Shown piece by piece: positions 1-7,517 of a stretch of DNA of 24,064 nucleotides. The notes beneath the pieces were generated by a model. It worked only from the letters and a program-made list of their open reading frames with translations, made no database searches and had not been told where the DNA came from. Made by a program: the position numbers and the translations under genes. Source of the stretch: a virus. Location of the stretch: IMG/VR virus record IMGVR_UViG_3300025164_001337, positions 1 to 24,064 of that record; one strand, 5' to 3'. Within the stretch, counting starts at the first letter, position 1, and the number at the start of each line of letters is the position of its first letter.

Positions 1-21
1 GAATCCAGTTCCAGCAGTTGA
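1..21 (+). CDS. C-terminal end of an upstream serine-rich protein (partial)
   Basis: The first seven codons of the window in frame 1 read Glu followed by five serines and a TGA stop. They mix TCC, AGT and AGC codons, as the serine-rich proteins downstream do. This suggests that another serine-rich protein of the same kind ends here. Only six residues are visible, so the call rests on similarity of style to the neighbours. The stop codon overlaps the -35 element of a promoter candidate. Confidence 0.45.
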   Translation, partial: ESSSSS

Positions 22-47
22 CAGAGCCGGGCTAAGCAATCTAGAAT
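18..47 (+). promoter_or_regulatory. Sigma70-type promoter candidate
   Basis: A perfect TTGACA at 18-23 is followed, after 18 bases, by TAGAAT at 42-47, one mismatch from TATAAT. Transcription would start near 53-55, producing a leader of about 115 bases before the serine-rich gene at 170. An intrinsic terminator lies inside that leader. The call is from sequence only, and phage or host sigma preferences are unknown. Confidence 0.5.
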
Positions 48-93
48 GAATGGCAGAGTAGAGGAACGCGGGTAAAAAGGCGATTGTCCCAAT

Positions 94-145
94 AGCCCCG
101 TCTCGAGATGACATATCCATGTCGTCTTTTGAGGCGGGGCTTTTT
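94..145 (+). terminator. Intrinsic terminator or attenuator hairpin
   Basis: Bases 94-104 (AGCCCCGTCTC) pair with 131-141 (GAGGCGGGGCT), with one G-U pair, followed by a run of five T at 141-145. Inside the outer stem, 107-114 pairs with 119-126 around an ATCC loop, giving a long two-part hairpin. The hairpin lies only 24 bases upstream of the ATG at 170. It could end the upstream transcript, attenuate the downstream operon, or define a short RNA running from about 54 to 145. Confidence 0.75.
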
Positions 146-169
146 CGTTGGTGCGGAGCGAAGAATCAT

Positions 170-1252
170 ATGGCGACGCTGATGACTTTCGGCATCAGGC
201 AGGCCCCTGCCGCGACGACGTCCAGAACGATCGCCATCTGGAACAAGACGACTGAGCCATTTGACCTCATCACGTCCCAGGCAATAAGTGTATCTGCGAC
301 TGAATTTGCAATTCGTCTGCCAGACAACATTCCTATCCTCGTGACGCTAACAGATGTTGCTGGGCAGAACCAGTATGTAAGCAGATGCCATACTGACACC
401 ATCGCGCCAGCGATCGACGTCTTCTCCGGCAGGCTCTGTGTGCTCTGGTATGACGAGGAGACGACAAGCTCAACAGCGTCCAGTTCTACATCCTCGTCTT
501 CGACAGCCGCAGCCGAGACATCACAATCTAGCAGCTCGTCGCTTTCATCTTCTTCGTCGAGCAGCCTCTCGAGTTCGTCGTCGACTTCGACATCGTCTAC
601 GTCAGTATCCACACCGTCTTCTTCGTCTTCATCTTCCACGTCTTCGTCTTCCACGAGTAGCAGCGTATCGACAAGTTCCGAGAGCTGCGAAACCGAGCCT
701 TCAGCCAGTTCGCAAAGTTCGTCCTCGAGTACCTCATCATCGTCGACAAGTTCTCTGAGCAGCAGTTCGCAGAGCAGTAAATCGTCTTCTTCCTCATCCT
801 CGACTTCTTCGGTGTCGTCTTCTTCCTCTTCATCGTCTTCAACTTCCTCTTCGAGTACGGTGGCCAGCGTTACTAGCAGCTCGTCGTCGCAGTCTTCATC
901 TTCATCATCTTCGAGCTCCACGTCATCCACGGTGGCAGGAGAAACTAGCAGCTCATCATCGCAGAGTTCTTCATCTTCCTCTTCGACTTCATCTTCGTCC
1001 TCTTCCTCGCAGAGTTCTTCCTCATCGAGTAGCCAGTCTTCGAGTTCGTCGTCGTCTTCCTCGACATCGTCTACTAGCACGGCTGGTATGACGACGAGCA
1101 GTACTGCTGGAGAGACGACTTCGCAATCCCTGAGTTCGTCTAGCTCCTCATCTACTTCATCGACTTCGTCTACCGTTGAATCGCTGACGACATCGAGCAG
1201 CACATCGTCCAGTACGCAGCCCGAGATGACTTCAAGCACTCAGAGCGACTAA
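170..1252 (+). CDS. Serine-rich low-complexity protein with small N-terminal domain
   Basis: This is a 360-residue protein of unknown function. Residues 1 to about 98 form an ordinary, probably beta-rich domain with no family I recognise. Residues about 99-360 are almost wholly Ser and Thr, broken at intervals by short elements such as STVASVTSS, STVAGETSS and STAGMTTSS. The reading frame is also open from an ATG at 119, but that start lies inside the terminator hairpin, so I chose the ATG at 170, preceded by GGAG at 155-158. No signal peptide or membrane segment is evident. The same interrupted poly-serine style recurs in three genes downstream, which suggests a virion surface protein or extended stalk. 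The serines could carry glycans, but nothing in the sequence proves this. It sits immediately before the small gene at 1263. Confidence 0.75.
   Translation: MATLMTFGIRQAPAATTSRTIAIWNKTTEPFDLITSQAISVSATEFAIRLPDNIPILVTLTDVAGQNQYVSRCHTDTIAPAIDVFSGRLCVLWYDEETTSSTASSSTSSSSTAAAETSQSSSSSLSSSSSSSLSSSSSTSTSSTSVSTPSSSSSSSTSSSSTSSSVSTSSESCETEPSASSQSSSSSTSSSSTSSLSSSSQSSKSSSSSSSTSSVSSSSSSSSSTSSSSTVASVTSSSSSQSSSSSSSSSTSSTVAGETSSSSSQSSSSSSSTSSSSSSSQSSSSSSSQSSSSSSSSSTSSTSTAGMTTSSTAGETTSQSLSSSSSSSTSSTSSTVESLTTSSSTSSSTQPEMTSSTQSD
461..1249 (+). repeat. Poly-Ser/Thr coding low-complexity tract
   Basis: About 260 codons are nearly all Ser or Thr. They use a mixture of TCN and AGY serine codons, so the DNA is only a degenerate repeat of TCGTCTTC-like units. 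Codon mixing argues that the amino-acid composition is selected, not simple microsatellite expansion. Short STVA/STAG elements break the tract roughly every 15-40 residues. Confidence 0.85.
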
Positions 1253-1262
1253 GGAACACAAC

Positions 1263-1685
1263 GTGGCAACAGCACAACAGCCAGTCACGAAACTGCCGCA
1301 AAGGCGCAAGCCTAAAGCGCCGAGTGTTGACGGCGGTAAGTCAGTCGTTATCCCCAAGAAGACGCCTGGCAAATCCTATTTCAGCATTGACGTTGAGCAT
1401 GCGCTGCAATGGATAGCGTGGGTTGACAAGCCGGAACATTGCTACAGCTTCGATGGGTATTGGGAACTTGTCAATGCACGGATCAAGCAACTGGGATTCC
1501 GTCCGGACAAGAGTGTACTCAAGGCTCTTCCGGAGGTTGTCGGTTCCCCATCGTTCAACACAGGTGCCTTGGGGGCTTGGATTTCTTCTGCCGACGCCGA
1601 TCAGATCGATGCGTTGCAGAAAGTATACGCAGCTATGCGGTTGCGATACCGACATGCTAATTGGTTGAAACGCAAGAGAGGCTGA
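1263..1685 (+). CDS. Hypothetical protein upstream of prohead protease
   Basis: This is a 140-residue protein that I do not recognise. The GTG start at 1263 has AAGGA at 1251-1255, seven bases away, overlapping the preceding stop codon. The first 30 or so residues are basic and Pro/Lys-rich and probably disordered. The rest looks like a compact alpha-helical domain with several Trp and Tyr residues, ending in a basic tail (KRKRG). It has no cysteine motif, membrane segment or catalytic signature. The gene ends one base before the start of the protease-ATPase gene, so the two are probably translated from the same message. Its position between a serine-rich protein and the protease suggests a head-related role, but this is inference only. 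Confidence 0.7.
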   Translation: MATAQQPVTKLPQRRKPKAPSVDGGKSVVIPKKTPGKSYFSIDVEHALQWIAWVDKPEHCYSFDGYWELVNARIKQLGFRPDKSVLKALPEVVGSPSFNTGALGAWISSADADQIDALQKVYAAMRLRYRHANWLKRKRG

Positions 1686-1686
1686 T

Positions 1687-4600
1687 ATGCCGAAGCCAAA
1701 ACCAGGTCAATCTCAAGACGACTTCGTGGCCATGTGTGTGCCGATGGTGCTTGATGAAGGTACGGCAAAAGACCAGGACCAAGCCGTGGCTATATGCAAT
1801 TCAATGTATGAAGAGCACGGCAAGCAGGCTCATGCGATGGGGCCAGGTGACGACGAATCTGAGTCCGACTGGATGGGGCGATGTGTATCGGAGATGGAGT
1901 CCGAAGGCAAAGACAAGGATGAGGCACAGTCTGCTTGCGAGACGATGTGGCAGCACCATCAGGAACGATCTGCCATGGTTCCAAGCCGGAAAGAAGAATT
2001 GCATGTCAACGAAGGAGAGAGCCAGTCTGAGTTTATCGATCGATGCGTCGCCAAACAGGACGGCATGGACGAAAGCGAAGCTCGGGCTGCTTGCCAGAAG
2101 ATATGGGAGCACCGCAACCAATCGGAGCAAAGGCCTGAAGCTTCAATGCACGAATCATTTGTCGCCAGGATAAAGGGCCGTCGCAATTCCATATCTCGTT
2201 TTGGATACGGTATCACGACGGCAGAGCCATACGTCCGTGCTTTGCTGCAAATGGAAGAGTCTGGTTGCTCGACGGGCCGCACTTGCTCCGTTGAATCACT
2301 TCTCAAGGAGGCTCAATCACGTCTCTGTTGTTCAACGCCCCATATGACCCTAGAGAGTATCGCGACAGCCAAAGACCTTTTTTTAGGGCGGCTGGACGGC
2401 ATCGGCGTCTCTGGCCTTGAGCCTCCCCCCAAGACGCTGATGCTGCTCCGCCACGTAGTCACGACTGACAAGCAGGACCGAGACGGCGACGTACTGGAGA
2501 CTGCTGGGTTCGAGTTGGACCCAGCGGCACCGCTGTTGTGGCAGCACCAGCCGTTTCTGCCGATCGGCAAGGTGCTGCGAGAGGTGGAGCACACGGCACA
2601 CAAGCTGACGGTGATCTCGGCACTACTGGACATGAACGAGTTGACACATGATGCGGCAGTGCTGTTTGAGGCAGACGCACTGCGGTTTAGCCATGGTTTC
2701 CGCGTCCTGGACTACGATGCCATGATGGACGAGAAAGGCGCGGAGACTGGCTCATTCCGGATCAAGAGAGCCGAGGGCCTTGAAGTCTCTGGCGTAAGCG
2801 TGCCGAGCAATACCGATGCTGTGGTGGAGTTGTGGAGCCGCGGCAAGTTCGAGTCAGACGTCGTGCGCTCGTACGCCAAGCATTACGCGAGCAAGCGGCC
2901 TGTGCAGGTGCGAGGTATCGACATCAGGACGAAGCATGTGCAGCCGTTCAACATGAAGAAGATACAGTCGGAGTTTCACCCTGAGCACCAGCGAGCATAT
3001 GCAGCTGTACCAGTGCACGACTGGGCATCGCAATGGTTGGAGTGCGAAGTCAAGGACTTGTACATTACCAGCACGTTCGCGCCATATTTCGCGATGGGAA
3101 ACTTCCTGTCTGCCATGAAGATAGCGATGGACTCGGCCAATCTTCGCGACACGAGGAACCTGGATGACTACGGCCACGATTGGCCGATCAAACGAGAAAC
3201 AGTGCAGTTGAACTCCAAGAAGTCTGACACCTTCATTGTGAATGGCTTTCAATTCTGGACTTGTGACAATCATAAGTGTTGCCTCGACTTGCAGAGATAT
3301 CACGACGGATTGGAAATCAGACGCTACGACGTGGACGACCGCGGCGTTAAGTTCTTTGAGGATTGCTGGGAGTGGGTGCGCGAGAACAATTACCTCAAGG
3401 GCGAGGCATTCCGACTGGGCGGCGGGTTTATTGAACGCAAAGGCCAGTCGCTAGACGAAATCTTTTTGGTTGACGGCAACAAGATCGCACTCAAACGCGC
3501 TGTCAAGTTGGCCAGCAGCGGAACCCAATTCGCCAGCCGAGGCATGATCTTTCTTGGGCCTCCAGGCACTGGCAAGACACTCTCGGCCAGGGCATTGCTT
3601 AACAACACGGATGCTACATTCATCTGGGTCAGTGCTAAGGATATGTATGGCGCCTCGAGCATCAGCATGGCGTTCAAGATTGCAGGTGAGCTCGCGCCGT
3701 CGATTATCTGCTTCGAGGACATTGATTCGTTCTTCAGTGATTATGCTTTCGATCTGCTGAAGACGGAGCTTGATGGACTCGACAAACGCACCGGTGTTTT
3801 GACGCTCCTCACTACGAACTATCCAGCCATGCTTCCCGAGACTTTGATCGACAGGCCAGGCAGGTTCCACGACGTGCTGCAATTCGACTTGCCGGACGAG
3901 CATTGCAGACGGGACATGTTCCGTGTGTGGTCTGCCTCTGCATCCAACAATCTCATTGAGGACATGGTGAAGCGGACAGCTGGGTTCAGCGGCGCCCACA
4001 TCAAGGACCTCTGTTCGTTCGCGGACGTGCTGAGGCGCGACGACGACATGCAGATCGATGAAGCGCTCGAGAAGGCCTACGGAAAAGTCTCTGAGCAGCG
4101 ACGTCTGGTGAGAGGCCTGTCGTCGCAGCAAAGAATGCGGCGAGACTATTCCAAAATGGACATCGCTGTGTCAGTATTGGAGAAGATTTGTCCTGCCTGT
4201 GCCAAGAGGGCCAGGGCCAAAGGGTTCAAGTCTGTCAAGCTCGACAAAGCTGTGAGTGCAGAGATGGTTGCCGGGCTATGTGACGCAGTTGGTAGCGATC
4301 CTGGATTTTTCAGCAACTGCATGGAATTCGACTTCGGCGAGTTCGAGGGGGAGATCGGGAGCAAAGAGGGCTTTTGCAATTGGCTGCATGAGACGTGCGG
4401 TTTCGGATACCCAGGGGAACACGAATCAGCCGTTGTGCGGATCAAAGCCGGCCGCGTGATATCGCAGAAGAACATGGACCTGCTGGGTGAAGTGCGAGCT
4501 GACTTGGAGGAGCTTTCTGGCATGGAAATGGCGAGAGCTGCCAAGGCTTTGTGTGAACGATGCGCGAGCAAAGTGCAGAGCGTAATTGAATCGGCAAAGC

Positions 4601-4866
4601 CGGCGGAAGAGCCGGAAGGCAAGAGCGTCTGTATGGGCCACGTCCACATGACAGTAGACGACATGGAGCCGCTCATTACCGATGTGATCAAGAAAGAGGT
4701 TGCTGCTAAGCAACCCGATCTAACCGATGTGGTCAACTTCGTCCTTGGTGCAAGTCAAGACGATCTGGCCCGCGTTAAACATACGTTGGACTTGGTGGTC
4801 GACCTCACGGCGTACAACGCCGCTGCGGAAGAGTACCGGGCCTTCGAAAGATCGATTGATTTGTAA
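1687..4866 (+). CDS. HK97-type prohead protease fused to AAA+ ATPase
   Basis: This is a 1059-residue multidomain protein. Residues about 8-145 hold three related repeats of the pattern [DE]F/W..RC...(D/E)EA..AC..MW.H. Residues about 245-400 match the prohead (U35/S78-like) protease fold: WQHQP with the likely catalytic His287, RFSHGF with the likely Ser335, and LEVSGVSVPSN near 365-375. Such proteases cut scaffold and capsid N-termini during head maturation. Residues about 505-800 form a AAA+ module with Walker A GPPGTGKT (624-631), Walker B IICFEDID (673-680), sensor-1 TTN (709-711) and DRPGRF (722-727) carrying an arginine-finger candidate. The last 250 residues include CPAC and CERC pairs and a helical end. 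Most phage prohead proteases are about 200-250 residues and lack an ATPase. The frame is continuous across every junction. The gene lies 18 bases upstream of the capsid gene, as expected for a head protease. Confidence 0.88.
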   Translation: MPKPKPGQSQDDFVAMCVPMVLDEGTAKDQDQAVAICNSMYEEHGKQAHAMGPGDDESESDWMGRCVSEMESEGKDKDEAQSACETMWQHHQERSAMVPSRKEELHVNEGESQSEFIDRCVAKQDGMDESEARAACQKIWEHRNQSEQRPEASMHESFVARIKGRRNSISRFGYGITTAEPYVRALLQMEESGCSTGRTCSVESLLKEAQSRLCCSTPHMTLESIATAKDLFLGRLDGIGVSGLEPPPKTLMLLRHVVTTDKQDRDGDVLETAGFELDPAAPLLWQHQPFLPIGKVLREVEHTAHKLTVISALLDMNELTHDAAVLFEADALRFSHGFRVLDYDAMMDEKGAETGSFRIKRAEGLEVSGVSVPSNTDAVVELWSRGKFESDVVRSYAKHYASKRPVQVRGIDIRTKHVQPFNMKKIQSEFHPEHQRAYAAVPVHDWASQWLECEVKDLYITSTFAPYFAMGNFLSAMKIAMDSANLRDTRNLDDYGHDWPIKRETVQLNSKKSDTFIVNGFQFWTCDNHKCCLDLQRYHDGLEIRRYDVDDRGVKFFEDCWEWVRENNYLKGEAFRLGGGFIERKGQSLDEIFLVDGNKIALKRAVKLASSGTQFASRGMIFLGPPGTGKTLSARALLNNTDATFIWVSAKDMYGASSISMAFKIAGELAPSIICFEDIDSFFSDYAFDLLKTELDGLDKRTGVLTLLTTNYPAMLPETLIDRPGRFHDVLQFDLPDEHCRRDMFRVWSASASNNLIEDMVKRTAGFSGAHIKDLCSFADVLRRDDDMQIDEALEKAYGKVSEQRRLVRGLSSQQRMRRDYSKMDIAVSVLEKICPACAKRARAKGFKSVKLDKAVSAEMVAGLCDAVGSDPGFFSNCMEFDFGEFEGEIGSKEGFCNWLHETCGFGYPGEHESAVVRIKAGRVISQKNMDLLGEVRADLEELSGMEMARAAKALCERCASKVQSVIESAKPAEEPEGKSVCMGHVHMTVDDMEPLITDVIKKEVAAKQPDLTDVVNFVLGASQDDLARVKHTLDLVVDLTAYNAAAEEYRAFERSIDL

Positions 4867-4884
4867 CCAATAGGAGTAGTTTAT

Positions 4885-6483
4885 ATGTTGAAACTGACCG
4901 ACAATTTGAAGTCTTGGCTTCGTCAAAACAAGGGCGTAGCTGAGGATGCAGATGATGCTAGTTACACCAAAGCTGTGGCAGAAGGGATTTGCGACGGTAG
5001 CATCACGCCTCAGCAGGTCACTGAGCTAACCAAGGACCCGGACGCCGACAAGGCCAGTGTACTTACCAAGACGTTGACGTCTATGCAGGATGCCATGGCG
5101 GCAATGGCCAACCAAGTTGCGACGCTGTCAAAGCCAGCGGATCAGAAGGCCAGACCGACAAGCAATGTCACGACGAGCATGATCGTGAGTGCGGACCCTG
5201 TCACTGGCGGTGAGCCGAATATCCGCCACATCACGGCGGACAAGCAGTACTCGACGACCAAGACGGCTTTGACGTTTCCGCTCAAGGAAGCCAACGGACG
5301 AAGTCACCCGAAGGCCAACCAGCGAGTCATGGATATTGGCCGATACATTGATGAACCGAGCGAGTTGGATCGTGCCGTGAATGGGGCCTATGGGAAGATG
5401 ATGATCTTCGGACCGCTCATTGCCAGAGGCATCATGCCGAAGTCAATCATTACTGATCACGACAAAGAGTTGATCCAATATGCGGCGAGGAACATGAATT
5501 GGATCGGCTGCATCCGCGAGGTCGGCGATGACGAGCTTTACGGCGGCAAGGATGTCTACAACCGTCGACTCACCGAGTGGGAAGTTAAGCAGGTGCTAGA
5601 CGAGAGCGGCGCCAGCCAAGGTTTGGAGATCGTGCCAATCGTATTCGACGACTCGATCTTAACTCAGCCATTGCTCCACTCAGAACTTTATCCTCGTGTC
5701 GAGGTGGTGAACATTCCTCGGGGACGCCGGATTGAAGGTGGGGTCGTCGCGAATCCTACGATCACTTGGGCGGATACCGAGGCAACGCAGGTTCCACTCG
5801 TGACGACGACTGCGTTCGTGGGAGCGTTCGACACCAACATCCATGTCGTGCAAAGTGCGATCCTGCTTGGATTGGACTTCCTGTCTGACACGCCGATCGC
5901 ATTTGGCGACTTGCTGACACGGAATTACGGAGAAGTGCTGCTGCACGACCTTGACCGCGTGATCGCGGTTGGCAACGGCACGACGGAGCCTGATGGCGTG
6001 TACAACGCCAGCGGCTCGACGAATGTCACTGTCGATGCAGGTTCGTGGACGACAGGCAAGCTGATGGAGCTGATGTTTGGCGTGCCCAAGGAGTACAGGA
6101 CAGGAGACAGAAACCGAATTTGTTATGCCGCCAATGAGACTACTTACCGCCGGATTCGGCAAATTGCCACTGGCGTCACTGGTGACGATCGATTCCTGTT
6201 TGGCAACGACGTCGAGACCTACACGCTTCTTGGCCACCCATTTTTGATCCAGGGTGACTTTGGTAATGCACAGGCAGTGTTCTGCAACTTTGCGCATTAT
6301 CGCATGTACAAGAGGCTTGGGCTGCAGATCAAGTCGACTACCGAGGGCCAGACGCTCGTACGGAACAACCATATGCTCGTGTGTGCACGTGCGAGGTACG
6401 GCGGCCAGTTGGCACAGCCTGCTATTGGTGGAACACCTTCTACTGGCATGTACGTGGCCCATACGGCCAACGGGCAAGTGTAG
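4885..6483 (+). CDS. HK97-fold major capsid protein
   Basis: This 532-residue protein follows the protease gene and has a strong ribosome binding site (AGGAG at 4872-4876) before ATG 4885. Residues 1 to about 110 are helical and charged, as in a scaffold-like delta domain removed by a prohead protease. The remainder has the character of an HK97 capsid protein: an E-loop-like charged stretch, a long spine-helix region, and the typical late segment with RNRICYAANETTYRRIRQI, a GHPF...GDFGNA motif and a C-terminal QIKSTTEGQTLVRNNHM region. The product would form the icosahedral shell. Cleavage by the adjacent protease is inferred from gene order and N-terminal character, and the cleavage site cannot be read with certainty. 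The gene is followed by a very stable hairpin that may limit read-through or protect the message. Confidence 0.88.
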   Translation: MLKLTDNLKSWLRQNKGVAEDADDASYTKAVAEGICDGSITPQQVTELTKDPDADKASVLTKTLTSMQDAMAAMANQVATLSKPADQKARPTSNVTTSMIVSADPVTGGEPNIRHITADKQYSTTKTALTFPLKEANGRSHPKANQRVMDIGRYIDEPSELDRAVNGAYGKMMIFGPLIARGIMPKSIITDHDKELIQYAARNMNWIGCIREVGDDELYGGKDVYNRRLTEWEVKQVLDESGASQGLEIVPIVFDDSILTQPLLHSELYPRVEVVNIPRGRRIEGGVVANPTITWADTEATQVPLVTTTAFVGAFDTNIHVVQSAILLGLDFLSDTPIAFGDLLTRNYGEVLLHDLDRVIAVGNGTTEPDGVYNASGSTNVTVDAGSWTTGKLMELMFGVPKEYRTGDRNRICYAANETTYRRIRQIATGVTGDDRFLFGNDVETYTLLGHPFLIQGDFGNAQAVFCNFAHYRMYKRLGLQIKSTTEGQTLVRNNHMLVCARARYGGQLAQPAIGGTPSTGMYVAHTANGQV

Positions 6484-6505
6484 TTTCTCACCTGTCGTAG
6501 CTTAT

Positions 6506-6535
6506 GCGGCGGGCCCGCTTCGGCCGGCCTGCCGC
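6506..6535 (+). promoter_or_regulatory. Stable UUCG-capped hairpin after the capsid gene
   Basis: GCGGCGGGCC at 6506-6515 pairs with GGCCTGCCGC at 6526-6535. After a single C-C mismatch, GC pairs with GC around a TTCG tetraloop at 6519-6522. No T-tract follows, so it is not a classic intrinsic terminator. A role in RNA stability or partial transcript termination after the most expressed head gene is plausible. The remaining spacer bases up to 6578 hold only the next ribosome binding site. Confidence 0.7.
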
Positions 6536-6578
6536 GAATTTGTCCGAGCAATGAAATCTTTATCGTGGAGACCAGAAG

Positions 6579-7199
6579 ATGTCCGAGCAAACAGCGGTGG
6601 CGGCACCCACCAAGACGAAAGTCAATGTGCCAGAGTTTGAGATTGAGTTCGGCGACGACAGCAGCAATACCATCAGAGTGACAACGCTGGGGTTGAGCTT
6701 CCGCGGAAAGTGGTCCAGATACAAGCTTGACGGCAATGAAGTATCGCTCAGTGGTGTCATGACCATGATGCCGGACGTCCCTGGCTTGCACATGCGAGTC
6801 GTCCAGAAGGAGTCCAAGGTTGTCGTGACTGATCCGCTGGAGAAGAATCCTCAGCTATGCAGGCAGATCAGCCATATCCTTTCGCAAAAGATCGTCGGAT
6901 TCGATCGAGAAATAACACACGTGAATCCAACAACGACGGTCTTGGATGAGGATCGATTCAAGACCCTGCTGTACGAGCTGCGTGGTGCCATGCACTCGCC
7001 GCAGCCAACCTTTGAGGTTGTGTCTGGCCAGTTCCCGAGTGAGGAGCAGATTGATTCTCTTCCGGGGCGGGAACTGAATGACGTCGGCAACGACAGCAAG
7101 CGTAAGGCTAAATACAAAGATGACGCTGAGCCGTGGGTTGCGATTCTGGAGGCTATGCGGCAAAGCGGGGCGCTGCGAATGATGACCGGAGCTAATTAA
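6579..7199 (+). CDS. Hypothetical protein downstream of capsid gene
   Basis: This 206-residue protein belongs to no family I recognise. ATG 6579 has GGAG at 6567-6570. The N-terminal 20 residues are Ala/Thr/Lys-rich and likely flexible. Residues about 20-80 alternate hydrophobic and charged residues, suggesting beta strands. The middle looks alpha/beta, and the C-terminus carries a charged stretch followed by a short helix. There is no enzyme motif. The slot directly after the capsid gene is often used for decoration proteins or head accessory factors, but the sequence alone does not support choosing one. The gene is followed by a spacer of about 117 bases with an intrinsic terminator, so it probably ends a transcription unit begun upstream. 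Confidence 0.72.
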   Translation: MSEQTAVAAPTKTKVNVPEFEIEFGDDSSNTIRVTTLGLSFRGKWSRYKLDGNEVSLSGVMTMMPDVPGLHMRVVQKESKVVVTDPLEKNPQLCRQISHILSQKIVGFDREITHVNPTTTVLDEDRFKTLLYELRGAMHSPQPTFEVVSGQFPSEEQIDSLPGRELNDVGNDSKRKAKYKDDAEPWVAILEAMRQSGALRMMTGAN

Positions 7200-7253
7200 C
7201 GAGTGAGGAACAAGAAGCGGCACGTAGGATAACTGGGCGAAATGCTCGGACGG

Positions 7254-7298
7254 GGGCCGGCGTGCCAGGTTTGTTGTGACCTACACCCGGCCCTTTTT
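7254..7298 (+). terminator. Intrinsic terminator after the head genes
   Basis: GGGCCGG at 7254-7260 pairs perfectly with CCGGCCC at 7287-7293, followed by five T at 7294-7298. Additional inner pairing (GTG 7262-7264 with CAC 7284-7286, AGGT 7267-7270 with ACCT 7279-7282) extends the stem. It lies 18 bases before the next start codon. I found no convincing promoter between 7200 and 7253, so the downstream genes may depend on read-through. Confidence 0.75.
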
Positions 7299-7316
7299 GA
7301 TATAGAGGAGGCAGCA

Positions 7317-7517
7317 ATGCTCAATAGCAGAATCAAGGCACAGAGACCATCCCGAATTGGCGAAGGTGGCGATTGTGTTTACTGCAATGGCGTTGGCCGA
7401 ATACGAATGAAGATTGCCGGGGGAGATCGCGGTAGGAGCAATCGTGCAAAGCAGACAAAAGTGTGTGCTTACTGTCGTGGGACTGGTAAGGCAACGAAAG
7501 GATATTTGACAAAGTGA
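7317..7517 (+). CDS. Small CxxCxGxG zinc-finger-like protein
   Basis: This is a 66-residue basic protein. The frame is open further upstream, but the extension would run through the terminator. ATG 7317 has a strong GAGGAGG just upstream, so this start is preferred. Two motifs, CVYCNGVG (Cys20, Cys23) and CAYCRGTG (Cys50, Cys53), match the CxxCxGxG zinc-binding repeats of the DnaJ cysteine-rich domain. Together they can bind one zinc ion. The surrounding Arg and Lys could contact nucleic acid or a protein partner. It overlaps the connector gene by four bases (GTGA). The function is unknown. A chaperone-like or assembly role is only a guess from the motif. Confidence 0.72.
   Translation: MLNSRIKAQRPSRIGEGGDCVYCNGVGRIRMKIAGGDRGRSNRAKQTKVCAYCRGTGKATKGYLTK

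Noticed and set aside
46-75. Nine-codon leader peptide in the promoter-terminator region
   Set aside because: Its ATG lies upstream of the predicted transcription start, so it would not be on that transcript.
119-169. Earlier in-frame ATG for the first serine-rich gene
   Set aside because: It lies within the terminator hairpin at 94-145, so the ATG at 170 is more plausible.
438-758. Plus-strand Arg/Pro/His-rich frame inside the serine-rich gene
   Set aside because: A +1 reading of the same serine codons; the extreme composition follows from the overlapping tract and no ribosome binding site supports it.
166-1239. Long minus-strand frame rich in Asp and Glu opposite the first serine-rich gene
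   Set aside because: It is the antisense reading of serine codons (TCN/AGY read as acidic and Leu/Val codons). Similar acidic shadows occur opposite every serine tract, and none has a plausible start context.
6541-6590. 11-base direct repeat TGTCCGAGCAA at 6541 and 6580
   Set aside because: Too short to support a mobile element or operator, with no other structure around it; it may be chance or a tiny duplication near the start codon.
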